Part shown: one piece after another, positions 9,531-21,130 of the stretch
How the letters are laid out: each line of letters opens with the position of its first letter
Position numbering within the stretch: position 1 is the first letter of the stretch
Source of the DNA: Prorocentrum cordatum
Taxonomy: Eukaryota > Sar > Dinophyceae > Prorocentrales > Prorocentraceae
DNA length: 64,000 nt
Direction of reading: 5' to 3'
Assembly: GCA_963575745.1 (NCBI GenBank)
Contig: CAUYUJ010015712.1
Coordinates: 29,433-93,432, forward strand
Notes under the pieces: generated by a model
Databases searched by the model: none
Told to the model about the DNA's origin: nothing
The model's input: the letters and a program-made list of their open reading frames with translations, nothing else
Made by a program: the position numbers and the translations under genes

Positions 9531-11660
9531 CGGCTCTTCTCGCAACTGCTCGGTCGTGCTTGCACTGTTTGGGATGGTCTCGGCATTCTGCCACTCAGCT
9601 CTCTGTAGCTGTTTTTGTTGGGGGGGGAGCTCCCGCCTCCAGCCGAAGGACTTCTAACTTTTGAGCTTCCTCGAATGCTCAAACTGGTCTGGGATTGAAC
9701 GTGTTGGGCAGCGCTTTGCAGCAGCTGGCAGTTGGCAGCTATCGCGAATCTTCAGTTATGTTCATAAGAACACTGCAGCAGTAGACGTAATCTCTTTAAG
9801 GTACTGCTTGCGCTGTTGTCCGCATCCGCGCTAAGACAGCATGTTTATGTCATTGCTTGTCCTCTAGTTCTGGGTTCCAGATGAGCCCGTGGAGGCACGG
9901 CAGGTCTGCGTCGTATCATCATCGTCAGGGCCATTCAAACCCTTCTGGGACCGAGTTCAGAAGGCTCCCCCAGCATACCCAACCAGTGCGCCGCGAAAGC
10001 CAGAGGGCACGGCGCCCATTCCCGCCTAAGCGGATCTCAGTGGGCGGGGCCAAGGTTTTCTTTGGTGGGGGTTGGGATGCGACGCCGGCGCGGGCGCTCA
10101 AGGTTGAACGCCGTTGGTGCCCGAAGCCGGTCGGCGTCGAAGGATCCACGCTATCAGGGAACCGCGATCACGTCGAACAACCCACGCGGTTTCAAAAGCC
10201 AGCGCCGAAGTCGTCAGGACACGAATTTGTCGTAAGATCAACCGTGGCCTTGGAAGATTGCCCTTGCGTTTTTCGTGATTGGGATCTCCACCTCGGAGTG
10301 CCCGTCGCCTGCAAGACCTCCCTCCGCGGGGCCTTGGAACTCTGGCGAGGGGCCTCGTCCTCTTCTTGTTGACGCGTTTCGGCTGTATGACCCCCCCCCC
10401 AGAGGAGGCGCGGTGAAGCCTCGGCGGCCGCCAGCGAGCCACCGCTCTGAGCGCGCACTTCGTCGTCCTCCTCCTCCCCCCCCCTCCCTCCGTACCCTCT
10501 GGTGCTCCTTCGGCTGCCGCGGCTCCTCTTCTCCATCCTCGAAGTGGGTGGCCAGCCACCCTCTCTGGGTCCGAAGCGGCATGATGCTGCAAGTCGAGAC
10601 TCGCGCCGAGCGACCCTGCGAACGTTTCGCTTTGCCATTCTCGCCGCTACTGCCCGTGCGATTGCCAGTTTCGCCATTTCCGCTCTTGCGGAAATGTTCC
10701 ATTCTCGCTCTTGCGATTTTCACTCCAGCTCCTCCATTGCCATCCTCGCTCCAGCTCCTCCCTCCTGCCCGTCGCGCGCAGCGAAGAGGAGCCTAGCCCG
10801 TGTGCAAATCAACGGGGTTGCCGAGGGCAGCGCTGGCCCGGGTTCCGGGTTCAGTCGCAGCCTCGATCCAGAGCGAAGGTTGGGGCAGAATTTCGAGGAG
10901 ACAGAGTCTGCCCTACAGTCCTCCGCCGTAGTGCTGTTCCTGATCACTTGCCGCAGGCTGCCGCGTCACCAGCCGACCTCATAACTTATCGCGTCGCCAG
11001 ATAACATTGCGTGCACTTTCACTGTCAAGCAGAAAATGAGCGAGCGGAACAGGGAGGACGATCAGGATGCGGAGAAGGAGCGGTGTGGGGAGGGCCCTTA
11101 GTCTCACGATCGATTCGGCGCCGCATCTTGAGGCTATGCGGTGACCTACTCTTTTCTTTGACACTAGTTTTGATATTTGCTATTCGCTCCTTTTGTCCGC
11201 CAGCAGCTTCTCATGCGAGGCCATGGCCTCACCCGCCTCGCCCTTACTGGGCCCGGGCGCATGCCCGCACAGGCGTTCCGTTCCGTTCTTTTTTGTCCGC
11301 ACCTAGGTTCGCATTCGCGGGCGGTGATTTTGCCCTCTCTGACGCCCACCTGGTTGACCGGGTGGCACGCCAAGGCTGAATTGACCAGGTTCTGTGCGTC
11401 GTTGGCGCGTCGGCAGGCGGCATGGCCAGAGTGGCATCACTCTTGGCCAGCCAAGCTTCCCGGCAATACCCGTAAGGGCTTCGCCGTCGGCCGCCGGCCC
11501 CCAGCTCTATAAGAATCGAGGATGTCAGAGCCGTGTCGGGGTGCCTGGGCGCCGTCTTGAAGACATCTGGGAATCCACATTGAGATGTTCGGGCTATTAT
11601 TTCACCTTTTGTTGCATGTTTGGAGTGTTCCCAGCGAGAATCTGATGGAAGGCATCAGGG
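9531..11660. other. Non-coding spacer
   Basis: No recognisable gene. The second copy of the palindrome-centred repeat lies at 10083-10140 (centre 10093-10112, one arm mismatch). Several overlapping frames of 100-170 codons on both strands are low-complexity Arg/Pro/Ser-rich, as expected of GC-rich non-coding DNA. Confidence 0.5.
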
Positions 11661-11664
11661 ATCC

Positions 11665-11935
11665 TGGCATCGGGAGCGCGATTCACGCGTAATGTACAAA
11701 GGATTCTGGCCTCGGGATCTCGAATATGGTGTAATGTACAGAGACTTCTTTCTGACCTCGGGAGTGAGAATCTCGCGTAATGTACAAAGGATTCTTCGGC
11801 CTCGGGAGCGCGAATCCTGTGGATTTGAAAAAGATTCTGGCCTCGGGAGCGCGAATGTGGTTTAATTTTCAGGAGGGCTTCTGGCCTCGGGAGCGCGAAT
11901 CTCGTAAACCTTACACGATGATGCTGGCCTCGGGG
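11665..11935 (+). repeat. ~40-46 bp tandem array
   Basis: Seven loose copies of GGCCTCGGGAGCGCGAAT, often followed by CTCGCGTAATGTACAAAGGA, start near 11667, 11708, 11755, 11799, 11841, 11882 and 11926. The last copy runs directly into the dispersed palindromic repeat. Confidence 0.8.
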
Positions 11936-12075
11936 ATCCGTTCCAGAGCGTTCTGGCACGCTCTGAAGGAGGCCCCGGCGCCTGATACACCTTCCAGAGC
12001 CGCCCAATCCCAGAGATCCTCGACCTGACCTCATCCAGATTTTGTTTGTCTGTCGCTGGCTTCGTCCTGCTGCTT
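11936..12075 (+). repeat. Dispersed palindromic repeat family R1, copy 1
   Basis: It starts with CCAGAGCGTTCTGGCACGCT, continues with GAGGCC, GGCGCC and CCAGAGCCGC, and ends near GCTTCGTCCTG. It is homologous to 29249-29412 and 31899-32065, so this is a three-copy family in the window. Confidence 0.7.
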
Positions 12076-13672
12076 CTAGGCCGACCGAATTCTCACGGCA
12101 TCGGTCAGTGCACGGGCCACCCTGCAGCGTGGCCGTGCCCTGGGAGGCGCTGATCTCGAGGTCAGACCTGAGTTCCTGCCCCCTCTCGGGCGGGTGGTAA
12201 GGGTGGGTGACCTCAGGGGGGTGGGAAAGTGGCCCCACAGGGGCTTCTTCTGGGCCCCTGCTGGCACAACAAAAAGGGCCTGAAAGGGCCCCTCCAGGGC
12301 CCTCTTTTTCTCTCCCCCCCTTTAGGCCACCTCTCTTTGCCGCCCGCTCGACCCTCCGGCTCAGGGCCCGCGGGCCGATGGCGAGGAGCGGGAGTTCTGC
12401 GTGCTGACCGTGCGCACGTTTCGGCCTTTGCTTGGTGTTTCGTTTCGTCTTGGAGCCGTCTGGGAGTCTGAGGTGGCCCAGCACTGGGCCCGGCCAGCAG
12501 GAAGGGCAGGCAGGTCAGAGGTTCTGGGCTCGGAACGGTTTTCTGCTTTTTTCAGCCTCGGATCGCCGTTTTCGGGCCCCGGGACCGTGAAACGCGATTC
12601 TGGAGTGAGAAACGAGGGGTCCAGGGACCGATGTGGAGCGGACTCGGCTTCATCCGCTCTCCTGGCCGATTTCATGGGGTCCCAGCCAGATCAGACCCCC
12701 CAGCGGCCTCCAAGTCTCATTGGTCGGGTTTGTTTCGTACCGTTTGTCGCGCTTGTTTTCCTCTATCCCCTCTCCTCCTTCTGGGGCAGCGAGGTGCGGC
12801 AGCGCAGAGTTGCCCGCGGCCTACTCGCGCCTGCCGCGCAGGCGCAGGCCCACCTGCGGCGTGCGCGAGGGCCCGCCGCAGGCTTGTTCTCCCAGGCCGT
12901 TCCCTCCTTCGGTGGCAAGCCATGGGAGCCTCGTTCACAAGTCCGTCTCTGTGGTGCAGCAGTGTCGACCAGCGTTTCTGGTTATCGATGAGACAGCGCC
13001 GATGTAGCTTCGACAAGCGTCGACTGGCGTTGATTCGCGTCGATGTAGCGTCGATTAGCGTCAATCCAGCGTTGGAGAGCGCCGATTCGCGAGTGCCTCC
13101 AATATAGTATGGGAGGCTCCCATGAGTTGCCACGGAACCTTGTTTCTCGAGCCGCGCTGGAGCTCCTCATCTCACCGAGAAATTCACATCGTGCACAGAT
13201 CACACAGGGTGACAGAGCTGGCTCGTGCAGTGGGCCATCCTGCCACTGCGATCGAAACGGCAGTAACGAGGTAAGTATCCTCATGATTCCCGCAGCGGAA
13301 GGGGATACCCGTCTGAGCTCATCGTGAGGTCAGTCTCGCTGGCGGTGCAGGGGAGCCTCTCAAGCGGGTTATGGGGGGAAAGAGGGGTGAGGCGGGACGC
13401 AGAACTGAAGCAGATAACGAAGTGGAGGACAAGCACGCGGATGAGCAGGAAAAGGACGAACAGGAAGCAACGGAGGAAAAGGATGAGGAGGAGGAGGACC
13501 AGTGTAAATCCATGACTCATCAACGATATATGCACCCTCCCTCCAAGATCCCTCTTCATTGGCCCCTACAAGGATTCATTTCCACAGGGAGTTGCCCCGT
13601 TGGGGGACAACCATGTGAACATTCTGAGATGCCGGAACACCATTCGCAGGATTTCATTGCCATTAGTTTACC
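12076..13672. other. Spacer upstream of LINE-1
   Basis: No domain-bearing gene. About 13000-13095 has short repeats of CGATGTAGC and GCGTCGA. A palindrome ATGGGAG-G-CTCCCAT lies at 13109-13123. GAGGTAAGTATCC at about 13267-13279 resembles a strong GT-AG donor but has no exon support. Confidence 0.45.
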
Positions 13673-13694
13673 TCCGTAGCCATTTTGGCTCAAG
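13673..13694 (+). other. Complete 22-nt dinoflagellate spliced leader, retroposed copy
   Basis: The sequence T followed by CCGTAGCCATTTTGGCTCAA and G matches the universal dinoflagellate trans-spliced leader at all 22 positions, with T at the degenerate first base. An SL RNA gene would continue with a GT donor right after ...CTCAAG, but here the next bases are TCTCAC. It is therefore not a donor gene. It looks like the 5' end of a trans-spliced mRNA copied back into the genome. It sits 161 bp before the ATG of the LINE-1 ORF1, which marks the probable 5' end of that element. Recycling of SL-bearing cDNA is an established phenomenon in dinoflagellates. Confidence 0.93.
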
Positions 13695-13700
13695 TCTCAC

Positions 13701-13722
13701 TTGGCCCCTGTTCAGGGGCCAA
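13701..13722 (+). other. 10-bp perfect hairpin in the LINE-1 5' UTR
   Basis: TTGGCCCCTG (13701-13710) pairs with CAGGGGCCAA (13713-13722) across a 2-nt spacer. It begins six bases after the SL junction. It could be a structured 5'-UTR element for the retroelement RNA or RNP. The function is not known. Confidence 0.6.
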
Positions 13723-13855
13723 AGGGGGCCTGAGCGCCGTCGCCTGTCTGGCTCAGCGGCGCCGTGGACAGCCACCTGCAGCCACAACGAGGCAGAAGTT
13801 GCTCCGCTTTTGATGTTGTGCAATTTGCAGCTCGCACACCAGCTCTGTTGCCGCG

Positions 13856-15064
13856 ATGGGGAAGTCGCGCACTGCAGAACGTCATTCCCGTCGACGTGCT
13901 CGACGATCGGATGCTCGCTCACCCTTTCCCTCGTCTACTTCCGCCTCTCGCACTCGCCGTTCCGCCAGCCGCAGTCTTGGCCGTGCTGAGGACCGCGACG
14001 GCATCTCGCTAGCCCGCCAGCTTCGTGACGTGACAGGAACGCTCTCTTCGATGCACCAGATGATGATGCAACGCTCGCAGGACATGAACGAGTTACGGAC
14101 CAATGTCCAGAACAGTCTCACCATATGCTCGCAGTTATCGGTTCAAATTGTGCTGTTCGGTCAGGATGACAAGAGGAGGCATTCGGATCTACAGAACCAC
14201 GTAGCATGCGCACTCAAGGAGATGGACCAGAAGATCCCCCAGCTCCACACGGAAGGGACATCGAATTCGCAATCGCCCTCGTCGGACATCCCCATGGACA
14301 CGGACTCCGTCTCCGCAGCAATGCAGTCTAAGTTCGACAAGATTGAGGCCTCCCTCGGAGGTCTTCTCTCCCGCCAGATGTGTGCAGAACGGCAGCGTGC
14401 CGAACCCCAGACCACCCCCACGCCAGGCTCGACCTCGCCAAGGACTACCAGAGCCACTCCTACACAAGACAGAGGGCAGTTGCAGGATCAGACGTTCAAA
14501 TTAGTGTTATTGGGATTCCCGGGGAAGATGTTAGTCAAAGATTTGCGTATGATTGGATATTAATGCCGTACTGCCTTTGCACCCTCGTCCACGGCAGACC
14601 GCGTGACCGTGCGAGCCTTCGACATGAGCAAAAAGGTCACGTTCCAGTTCGAGACCCCATTGGCAGCAGGCTCATTCATAGACAACTTCCCGGCACGGAA
14701 CAAAGTTTGGGAGTTCCCTGATCCACTGAACCCGTCCATTTTTTTGTCGCTCAGGCTTCGGCGCGACATGAATTTGAATAGTCGGCAGCTTTTTGTTTTA
14801 TCCCTTGACAAGGCCCGCAATCGTGTCACGAAGCTTGTCCGCGACAAGGGACTTGAAGTTGGCTCGTCAGGTTTAGGAGGCAGTGTCTACATCCTTCGCG
14901 GCCCGCATGACCCTGTGCAGGTCGCAGCAGTAACGGTCGACAGCCAAGGGGCCACCGACTGTTGCCTCGACCGCGATGCCCTGCTGGAGTTTAGACTCTC
15001 TCAACACGCAGCGTCGATTGAAGCAGCATCGCAGGTGCAGCTCCAGAGGCCCTTTCGCCGCTGA
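13856..15064 (+). pseudogene. LINE-1 ORF1-type nucleic-acid-binding protein, interrupted
   Basis: The ATG at 13856 opens a frame with an Arg/Ser-rich basic N-terminus (first 45 residues), then a helical, coiled-coil-like part (residues 50-160) and a Thr/Pro linker. A stop at 14561-14563 interrupts it, but the same frame continues to 15064. The two sides together read like a dinoflagellate LINE ORF1 fold: FKLVLLGFPGKML before the stop, and VTVRAFDMSKKVTFQFETP after it, resembling the GFP...RAFNM...VEF pattern of that family. The product would bind element RNA. The upstream SL and the downstream EN place it as the first ORF of LINE-1. Whether the TAA is decay or tolerated cannot be told. Confidence 0.7.
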
Positions 15065-16544
15065 AGAGGACTGCGCGCACAGAGCGTCGGTTCCACCTCC
15101 TCTCCCGCCTGCTTGCTCTCATTCATCTTTTGGTTGCTGTATTCCAAGTTCTCCTCTTACAATCTGCGCGTGGAACTGCCGGGCGCTGATGACTTCAGTC
15201 CGTGCCTCGAGTAAGACGGCTTCTACGCGTTATCGCGCATGCATCAACCTTCTCAAGAAACACGACATTGCATGCACTCGAGAGGCACACGGCCATATCG
15301 GCGACCTCAACGAGTTGGAGCGCGAGCCCCGCGGGCACCAGTTCGGCGCCTCTTTCCTCGACAGGTGCAGGGAGGGCGGTGTCCTCACTTCTATCTCTTC
15401 TAGGCTGGCCTCTCAGCTTTCTGAAATACGGCCCGAGGAGATTATCCAGGGGCGCGCCCTGAAAACGTTCCTTCTGGATCCCCAGGGGAATTTGGTCATC
15501 TACAGCGTTCACCCCCCGAACACATGCGACCCCGTGCCGCTTTTCAAACGAGTCCTGACCGCACTTTGGAATGACATGCGACTTCGCCTTCCTGGTGGAG
15601 ATGGACAGCATGCGCATTGTCTGGTGATTGGTGGTTTCAAATTTGTTCTCGAAGACGAAGGGCGTCTTTGTGGTGCGTCTGGGGCTTTTCGTCCTGGGGG
15701 CTCTGCTCACTCGAGGCTGTTCGATAAACTCTCCCCTATTTTGGCGGAACTTTACCAGGGTCAGGACACTCGCCGCGGGACTCGGGGTGACTCTGTTTCG
15801 CCCACTTCGCGAACCGATCGGGTCTACACCTCTTTTCCTCCTGGACTTCTACGGTGTCTAGCTACTCATGCTCATGCCATTGGCACACTTCAGAGACGGG
15901 CGTGCAGAGGTCATATCCCTGTGGTTGCCTCCCTATCGCCCTTCTGCCCCTCCTCTGGCAATAAACACATCCTCGCTTGGATTGCTGGGGCTCCAAATTT
16001 TCAAGAAGCATCGGATGCCCCCCTCGCTCAGATGCCTGCGGCGTGGGACCCGTGGCACATACTTGAGCATGTCAAAGATTGCCTCTACGAGGCGCCCACT
16101 GCGGCTCGCCTTGCCATTCGCTCTCGCAAGGCCAGCACTCTGCAGGAGCGACATTTTCACGCTCTTGCTGCCCTGCGTTCTGTTCGCCTCGGCCAGCATC
16201 GTCGTCTGCAGCAGGCAGTGGACTGCTACCCGCGCCTGAGGGTGCATTTCAGCCAGGACCTAGAGCAGCGCCGCAACCTTGACAGCCTCTGCCAGCACGC
16301 GCAAGCTCTTTACATCAAGATTCTGGAGGAGGAGGAGGGACACGGCAGTCGGACGTCGGTGGAGGAGGAGGAACAGAACAAGTCCCTATTTGCACGTAAT
16401 GCCCGCCAGAAGGAGCTCTGGCGACTATTTCGACGACGCCCGTATCTGGCTGGCATCATCGATGACAACGGTAACACGATTGAGACGATGGAGGCTTCCG
16501 CGGTGGCTCTCGAGGCTTACCGGGGAGGTATTTCGTCGGCCTGA
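15065..16544 (+). pseudogene. LINE-1 endonuclease domain, catalytic motifs degraded
   Basis: The frame 14976-16544 (no convincing start codon) carries an AP-endonuclease-like fold: ICAWNCRAL (strand 1), ACTREAHGH where QE is expected (Glu kept), LVIGGFKFV where GDFN is expected (Asp and Asn lost), SRTDRVY for the RIDxI strand, and GHIPV for the final SDH strand (His kept). A charged linker EEEEGHGSRTSVEEEEQ leads toward the RT. In an active LINE this domain nicks target DNA to prime reverse transcription. Here two acidic/amide positions are gone, so activity is unlikely. The frame stops at 16542-16544 and RT homology continues in another frame. Confidence 0.8.
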
Positions 16545-18073
16545 GGTGCGGTCCGATCTATGACCCCACATAGAACCCCACATCCAACGCATTGAGGGCC
16601 CTCTGGAGATTGATTGGCAGATCCCATGCAGCATCTGGTATGACGCAAGTTTGCACATACCCAACAGCATGCCAGAGCCCGACGGGATCCCATACTCGAC
16701 CTGGCGCAACGAGCCGGCCGCGCGCATTTTATATGACGTGCACAGCCTGCCCTTCACTTCTGACATTGACTCGCTCCCACGTTCTATTCTGGGGAGCTTG
16801 ATGGTGTTTCTGCCCAAGGGCACGGACCCGCAGAATCCTGCGGACGGCGCGGCACTCGTTCGGCACCCATCTTGCACCCGCCCTCTCAGCATGAGCAACA
16901 CTGATATAAATGTTGCTTGCGAACGCGATGACGATTGCTTTGACCTCGAACCTCAGCCACCTAATCGATGAGGGCCAAGCTTGCTTGCGGGGGCGGGATA
17001 TGACTGCGCATATCATACAAACGGAGACCTGGGGCATTCGTCAGCACATGTGCGCGCAACAATACGCATCCATTTTCCTCACCGACTTCTCCGCCGCCTT
17101 CCCTTCGCTCTCCTCAGAGCTTACGCAGACGACCTTATGTTTGGGCTGGTGAACGCCCTGCGCGATCTCGGCCCTGCGTTGCACGGCCTCCAGATGTTCG
17201 CTGACGTTGCGAACCTCAAGTTGAATGTTCAGAAGTGCCAGGCCATAGGTTGCGGGGAGTTGGACCTGTGCATCCTTAAACAGACGCTCGACCAGTGTGG
17301 AAATCCTGTAAACGAGCTCATGGTGGACTCTTGGGCGATATATCTGGGAGTTCCTATTGGGCCAGATGGTCGACTCCACGTTTTGGGCACTGCCATAATC
17401 AAATTTCGGAACAGGATTCGGCAGACGCGTGCTCTTGGGCTTGGTGTGGCGCTTTCGGCCATGTCGTTTCGTGTTACGTGCGTCTCCCTTCTTCAATGCC
17501 GTTTCCAAATGCACCCCGCCTCCCAGGAACTAATACAATGCCTCAAAGAAGGCGTGCGCCTTCTGGTGATTGGCCCACGGCGCGCTATCTCGTATGAGCT
17601 GGCCACCCAGCTGAGCGCGATCGGGCTTGGAATGGAGTTCCTCGGTATCCATGCGGTCGAGAAGGCCACGGGCGCTAGATTTGCCGTTCCGTCAGCTGTC
17701 GTTTCCGAATCCCTTGCGCAACTCCAAGCAGACCGTGAGAACCTAGAACATGCCCCCATTTCGTTGGCATCGGGGTTGGCATGCGAATTCCCTCGCCTCT
17801 CACCTTCGGACGCTGTCGGGATGGTACCGCTCCCTTCCCAATGATCTGGACACCACTGGGAAATCTCTCCAGGCTAAGCTATATCGCCTCGCTCGCAAAC
17901 ACGACCAGATGGAGGATGCGAACAGGATTTTACTCCGCCGCGCCCGCAGACTGCGCGCCGACATAGACGCCCAGGTCATCGAGACGTTATGTCAGAACCT
18001 GCGCGAGGTAGCGAAGCGCACCTCAATATACTTGGCCGTCGCTCCCCATCCGCCTCCTCGCGAACTCGATTGA
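16545..18073 (+). pseudogene. LINE-1 reverse transcriptase, frameshifted and deleted for motif B
   Basis: RT homology is spread over frames. MPEPDGIPYSTW (16670-16705), FLPKG and RPLSMSNTD lie in one frame. From 16910 a second frame gives the motif A block FLTDFSAAFPSLS (Asp codon 17084). The motif C block AYADDL (17119-17136) is back in the first frame only 36 bp further on. In intact relatives motif B and some 70-100 residues lie between them, so an internal deletion removed the core of the palm. The thumb and C-terminal part (KLNVQKCQ, YLGVPIGPDG) follows to 17844 and in another frame to 18073. This copy is dead. Confidence 0.85.
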
Positions 18074-18789
18074 CACATCCTCTCGGTTCCACGCGAGCCC
18101 TGGGGGCTGCCTTTTCGGTTGCATCGCGGGTGTTTCTCCGGACCTGGACGATGCTCATCATTATTATCGCTGCCCTATTTGGGAGAAACTGATGTGTGAT
18201 TGGAGTGGGTTGCGAGTGGGTAGTTCCAGTGAGTCCTGTCGGCAACCATATTGGTTTTGTCTCCTTCTCTTCTTCTCTGCACCGATCGATGTTTTGCTGC
18301 TGGGTGCTGCGCGTTGTGATGCTTTTCGGGCGGCAAAGAACGCGCGGCGTTACAGTGCCCCGGGAACTCCCGCACAGTTTTTTGAAGCGCGTTTGCGTGT
18401 CACGTCACGCCGACACCGCTCGCTGCCAGATGCCTGTTCTGACCGCCCGTCCGCCATTGCGAGACGGCTCACGATGCGCAGACGTCTGCGAGTGGAGTCC
18501 ACTGATGTCGCCGTGCCTCCTTGAGCCCCTGGGACTCCAAGAGGCCGCTGGGCCCCCCGCAGCGCTCCAAACGCTACGAACCTGAACCCTTCAACTGGGG
18601 AAGGTTGAAACAATGCCATTGCTTTACCTGACTGTTACGTATTGGCGGTCCTGAGTCGCCCCAGAGCACAATTCCTGTGATTTCAATACTTCGAATCAAC
18701 GTGACTGTTGCGCTCTGCCAGTCCTGAATCGCTCCAAAACACAGTTTCTCACGCGGTAATCATGACAATCAGTGAACCGCCTGCAAGGT
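18074..18789. other. Probable LINE-1 3' flank, no gene recognised
   Basis: Short unconvincing frames only. Some of it may be LINE-1 3' UTR, since it directly follows the last element-like codons, but no poly(A) tail or target duplication is visible. Confidence 0.4.
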
Positions 18790-19372
18790 TTTGCAACGAA
18801 TGTGCGCGGCGCTCAGGCGAGAACAATATTTTTGAAACGGCCCGCCCTCAAAACGTGAACCTCTTCCAAACTTTCAAAACGACTCTGCGCGGCGCTGAGG
18901 CGAGAGCCACATTTTGAGAACAGCCCGCCCTGAATACGCGAAACTCTTGCAAAGTTTCAAAATGACTGCGCGCGGAGCTAATGCGAGAGCCACATGTTGC
19001 AAACCGCCCGCCCTCAATCCGTGAAACTCTTGCAGATCTTGAGCGGCTGTATTCGTCGCTAAGGCGAGAGCATCATTTTGAAAACGGCCCGCCCTCAATC
19101 CGTGAAACTCGCTGCGAAGTTTTAAAACGAGTGTGCGCGGCGCCGAAGCGAGAGCCTCATTTTGAAAACGATCGCCCTCAATACGTGAATCTCTGACAAA
19201 ATTATACAACGAATGCGCGCGGCGCTGAGACGAGAGCCACATTTTGAAGACGGCCCACATTTCGAAGCCACCCGCCCTCAACCCGTGAACTTCTTGCAAC
19301 TTGTTAAACGAATGTGCGCGGCGCTAAGACGAGAGCCACATTTTGAAAAATCGCCCTCGACCCGTGAAACTG
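18790..19372 (+). repeat. 83-bp tandem array
   Basis: Seven copies share GCGCGGCGCTGAGGCGAGAG, CCACATTTTGAAAACGGCCC and GCCCTCAATACGTGAAACTC. Unit starts lie near 18804, 18887, 18970, 19053, 19135, 19217 and 19316. The sixth unit carries a 16-bp internal insertion. Confidence 0.88.
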
Positions 19373-19489
19373 TCATCAATATTCAAGCGTCGGGGTCACA
19401 CATCGTGATGAAACCTTCGGGGAAACGCCCGGCCCGCCCTTTCGACCAGCCTCGGAATGCGACAGGAAGGAGTTATCTAGAAGGGGAAG

Positions 19490-19790
19490 TAATGGAGGAG
19501 GTGGAGGAGGTGGAGGAGGAGATAAGTTAGGAGCAGAAGGAAGAGCAAAAGGATCAGGAATCAGAGCAGGAGGAGGAATATAAAGATGAAACGAATCAGA
19601 AGCATGAGAGGAGGTGGAGGAGGAGGAGGGGGAGGAGGAGGAGGAGGCGAAGAAGACGGACGAATGGGACGAGGGGCGAGAGAGGGATGAGGGTCATGGA
19701 GTGGAGGAGCAGAGTAGGTGGACGAGTGCGCTGAGGCGGAGGAGGATAATCCGGAAGCGGAAGAGCAGGAGCATGAGAACCAGGAGTACA
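19490..19790 (+). repeat. Purine-rich GGA/GAA tract
   Basis: Mostly A and G on the plus strand, with GGAGGA runs densest at 19493-19530 and 19608-19660. Low complexity; the Glu/Arg-rich frames over it are not called as genes. 19800-20095 has no recognisable feature. Confidence 0.8.
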
Positions 19791-20097
19791 CGGATAACGA
19801 GTTTGATTATGTGGTTTACACCTCACCGTTGACCCTTTGGGGGAAAGTTGTTGTTGCGGTTTCTGGGTGTTGCGTAATTCATGCTTGTATGTATTGTAGT
19901 GGCCTCCCGCCAGTGCCGCCGATCCGGGGTGTTACCGATTATGCTTGCAACGGAGGACTTTATATGTTTAAAAGAGGAGCATTCGCTCGAGACATCCTCA
20001 TAAGATAGAGATGTTGAGTTCGCTTGGGCAACTTTCGGATATTCGAAAGTGACGATCTCGCGTTAACAGCCAAGCGCAGGGGATGTCTCCTCCCGCG

Positions 20098-20845
20098 TTC
20101 CGGGCCTGAATGGCGTCAGCCATGGCGTCAGCCCCCGCCCCCACCCCCCCGACTTCTCCTTCTCGGGGCTGCATGGCGTCAGCCATGGCGTCAGGGCTCC
20201 TTCCCTCCCCCCACCTGGTCCCCCCCTTTCGGGCCTGAATGGTTTCAGCCATGGCGTCAGCTCCCCCCCCCCTCCCCCCGATTTCCCATAGCGTTACCCC
20301 CTTCCCCCCTCTCCTCCCTCTCGGGCCTGAATGGCTTCAGCGCATGGCGTCAGCCCCCCCCGCACCCCTCCTCCCTCCCGGGCCTGACTGGCGTCAGCCC
20401 CCCCCCCCCCAACCCAACAGAGCCCCCCCTCCTCCTTCCCAGGCCTGAATGGCGTCAGCTCCCCTCCCCTTCCCCCCCCCCTTCCTCCCATGGCGTCCCC
20501 CCCCTCCCCCCCCTCCTCCTCCCGGGCTTGAATGGCGTTAGCCCCCCACCCTCCTCCCTCCCGGGCCTGAATGGCGTCAGCCCCCCCCCCCTCCCCCGAC
20601 AGAGCGAAGGCCCCCCCCCTCGTCCCTCCCGGGCCGGAATGGCGTCAGTTCCCCCCCCCCAACTTCTCTGGCCTAAATGACGTCCCCCCCCCCCCCCCCC
20701 CCCCCCCCCGACAAACAGAGCGAAGCCTGCCCCCCTCCTCCCTCCCAGGCCTGAAGGGCGTCAGCCCCCCTTCCTCCTCCCTCCCGGGCCCGAATGGCGT
20801 CAGCCCCCTACCTCACTCCTCCCTCCCAGGCCTGACTGGCGAGGA
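20098..20845 (+). repeat. C-rich array with the recurring word CGGGCCTGAATGGCGTCAGC
   Basis: About 15 copies of CGGGCCTGAATGGCGTCAGC, or close variants, are separated by C-runs of 5 to more than 20 bases (the longest about 20682-20709). Spacing varies from about 25 to 70 bp, so this is a slippage-prone array rather than a fixed-period satellite. The minus strand is strongly G-quadruplex-prone. Confidence 0.85.
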
Positions 20846-20869
20846 AAGAGGCTCTGTCGGAAAAAAGGA

Positions 20870-21130
20870 AGGAGATTTCTCGGAGAGGTGTGGTCTGTCC
20901 TGGGGAAGGGGGGTCTGTGTCGGAGCGGGGGTGCCTGTCTGAGCGGGGGACTGGTCTGTAGGAGAGAAAGCGAAAGAGCGGAAAGGGATGTGTCGGGAGA
21001 GGGGCGGGTGTGTGTCCTGGAGGCGGGGGGGTCTGTAGGAGAGAAAGCGGAAGAGCGTAAAGGGATATGTCGGACGGTTTTTTTTTGGGGGGGGGGGTCG
21101 GGGGGGTCCGAGAATAATAATTCTCTCGGA
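20870..21130 (+). repeat. G-rich repeat with a 77-bp duplicated unit and a T/G homopolymer
   Basis: GGTCTGTAGGAGAGAAAGCG and the following AAGAGCG, AAAGGGAT, TGTCGG occur at about 20953 and again at 21030. A T-run followed by a G-run lies near 21069-21088. No gene is seen between 21130 and 21890. Confidence 0.6.

Noticed and set aside
8610-9682. Minus-strand frames of 311-325 codons rich in His/Thr/Pro
   Set aside because: All three frames are open across a CCA trinucleotide tract, and the composition is purely that of the repeat.
13267-13279. GAGGTAAGTATCC as a true 5' splice site of a host exon
   Set aside because: There is no supported upstream coding exon and no matching acceptor or downstream exon. 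It is a single-site match only.
13673-13720. SL RNA gene
   Set aside because: The SL exon is not followed by a GT donor or an Sm site. It is followed by the 5' UTR of a LINE.
18790-19372. CRISPR-like array (repeats of about 83 bp)
   Set aside because: Units are contiguous and diverged over their whole length, with no constant repeat alternating with unique spacers, and the genome is eukaryotic.
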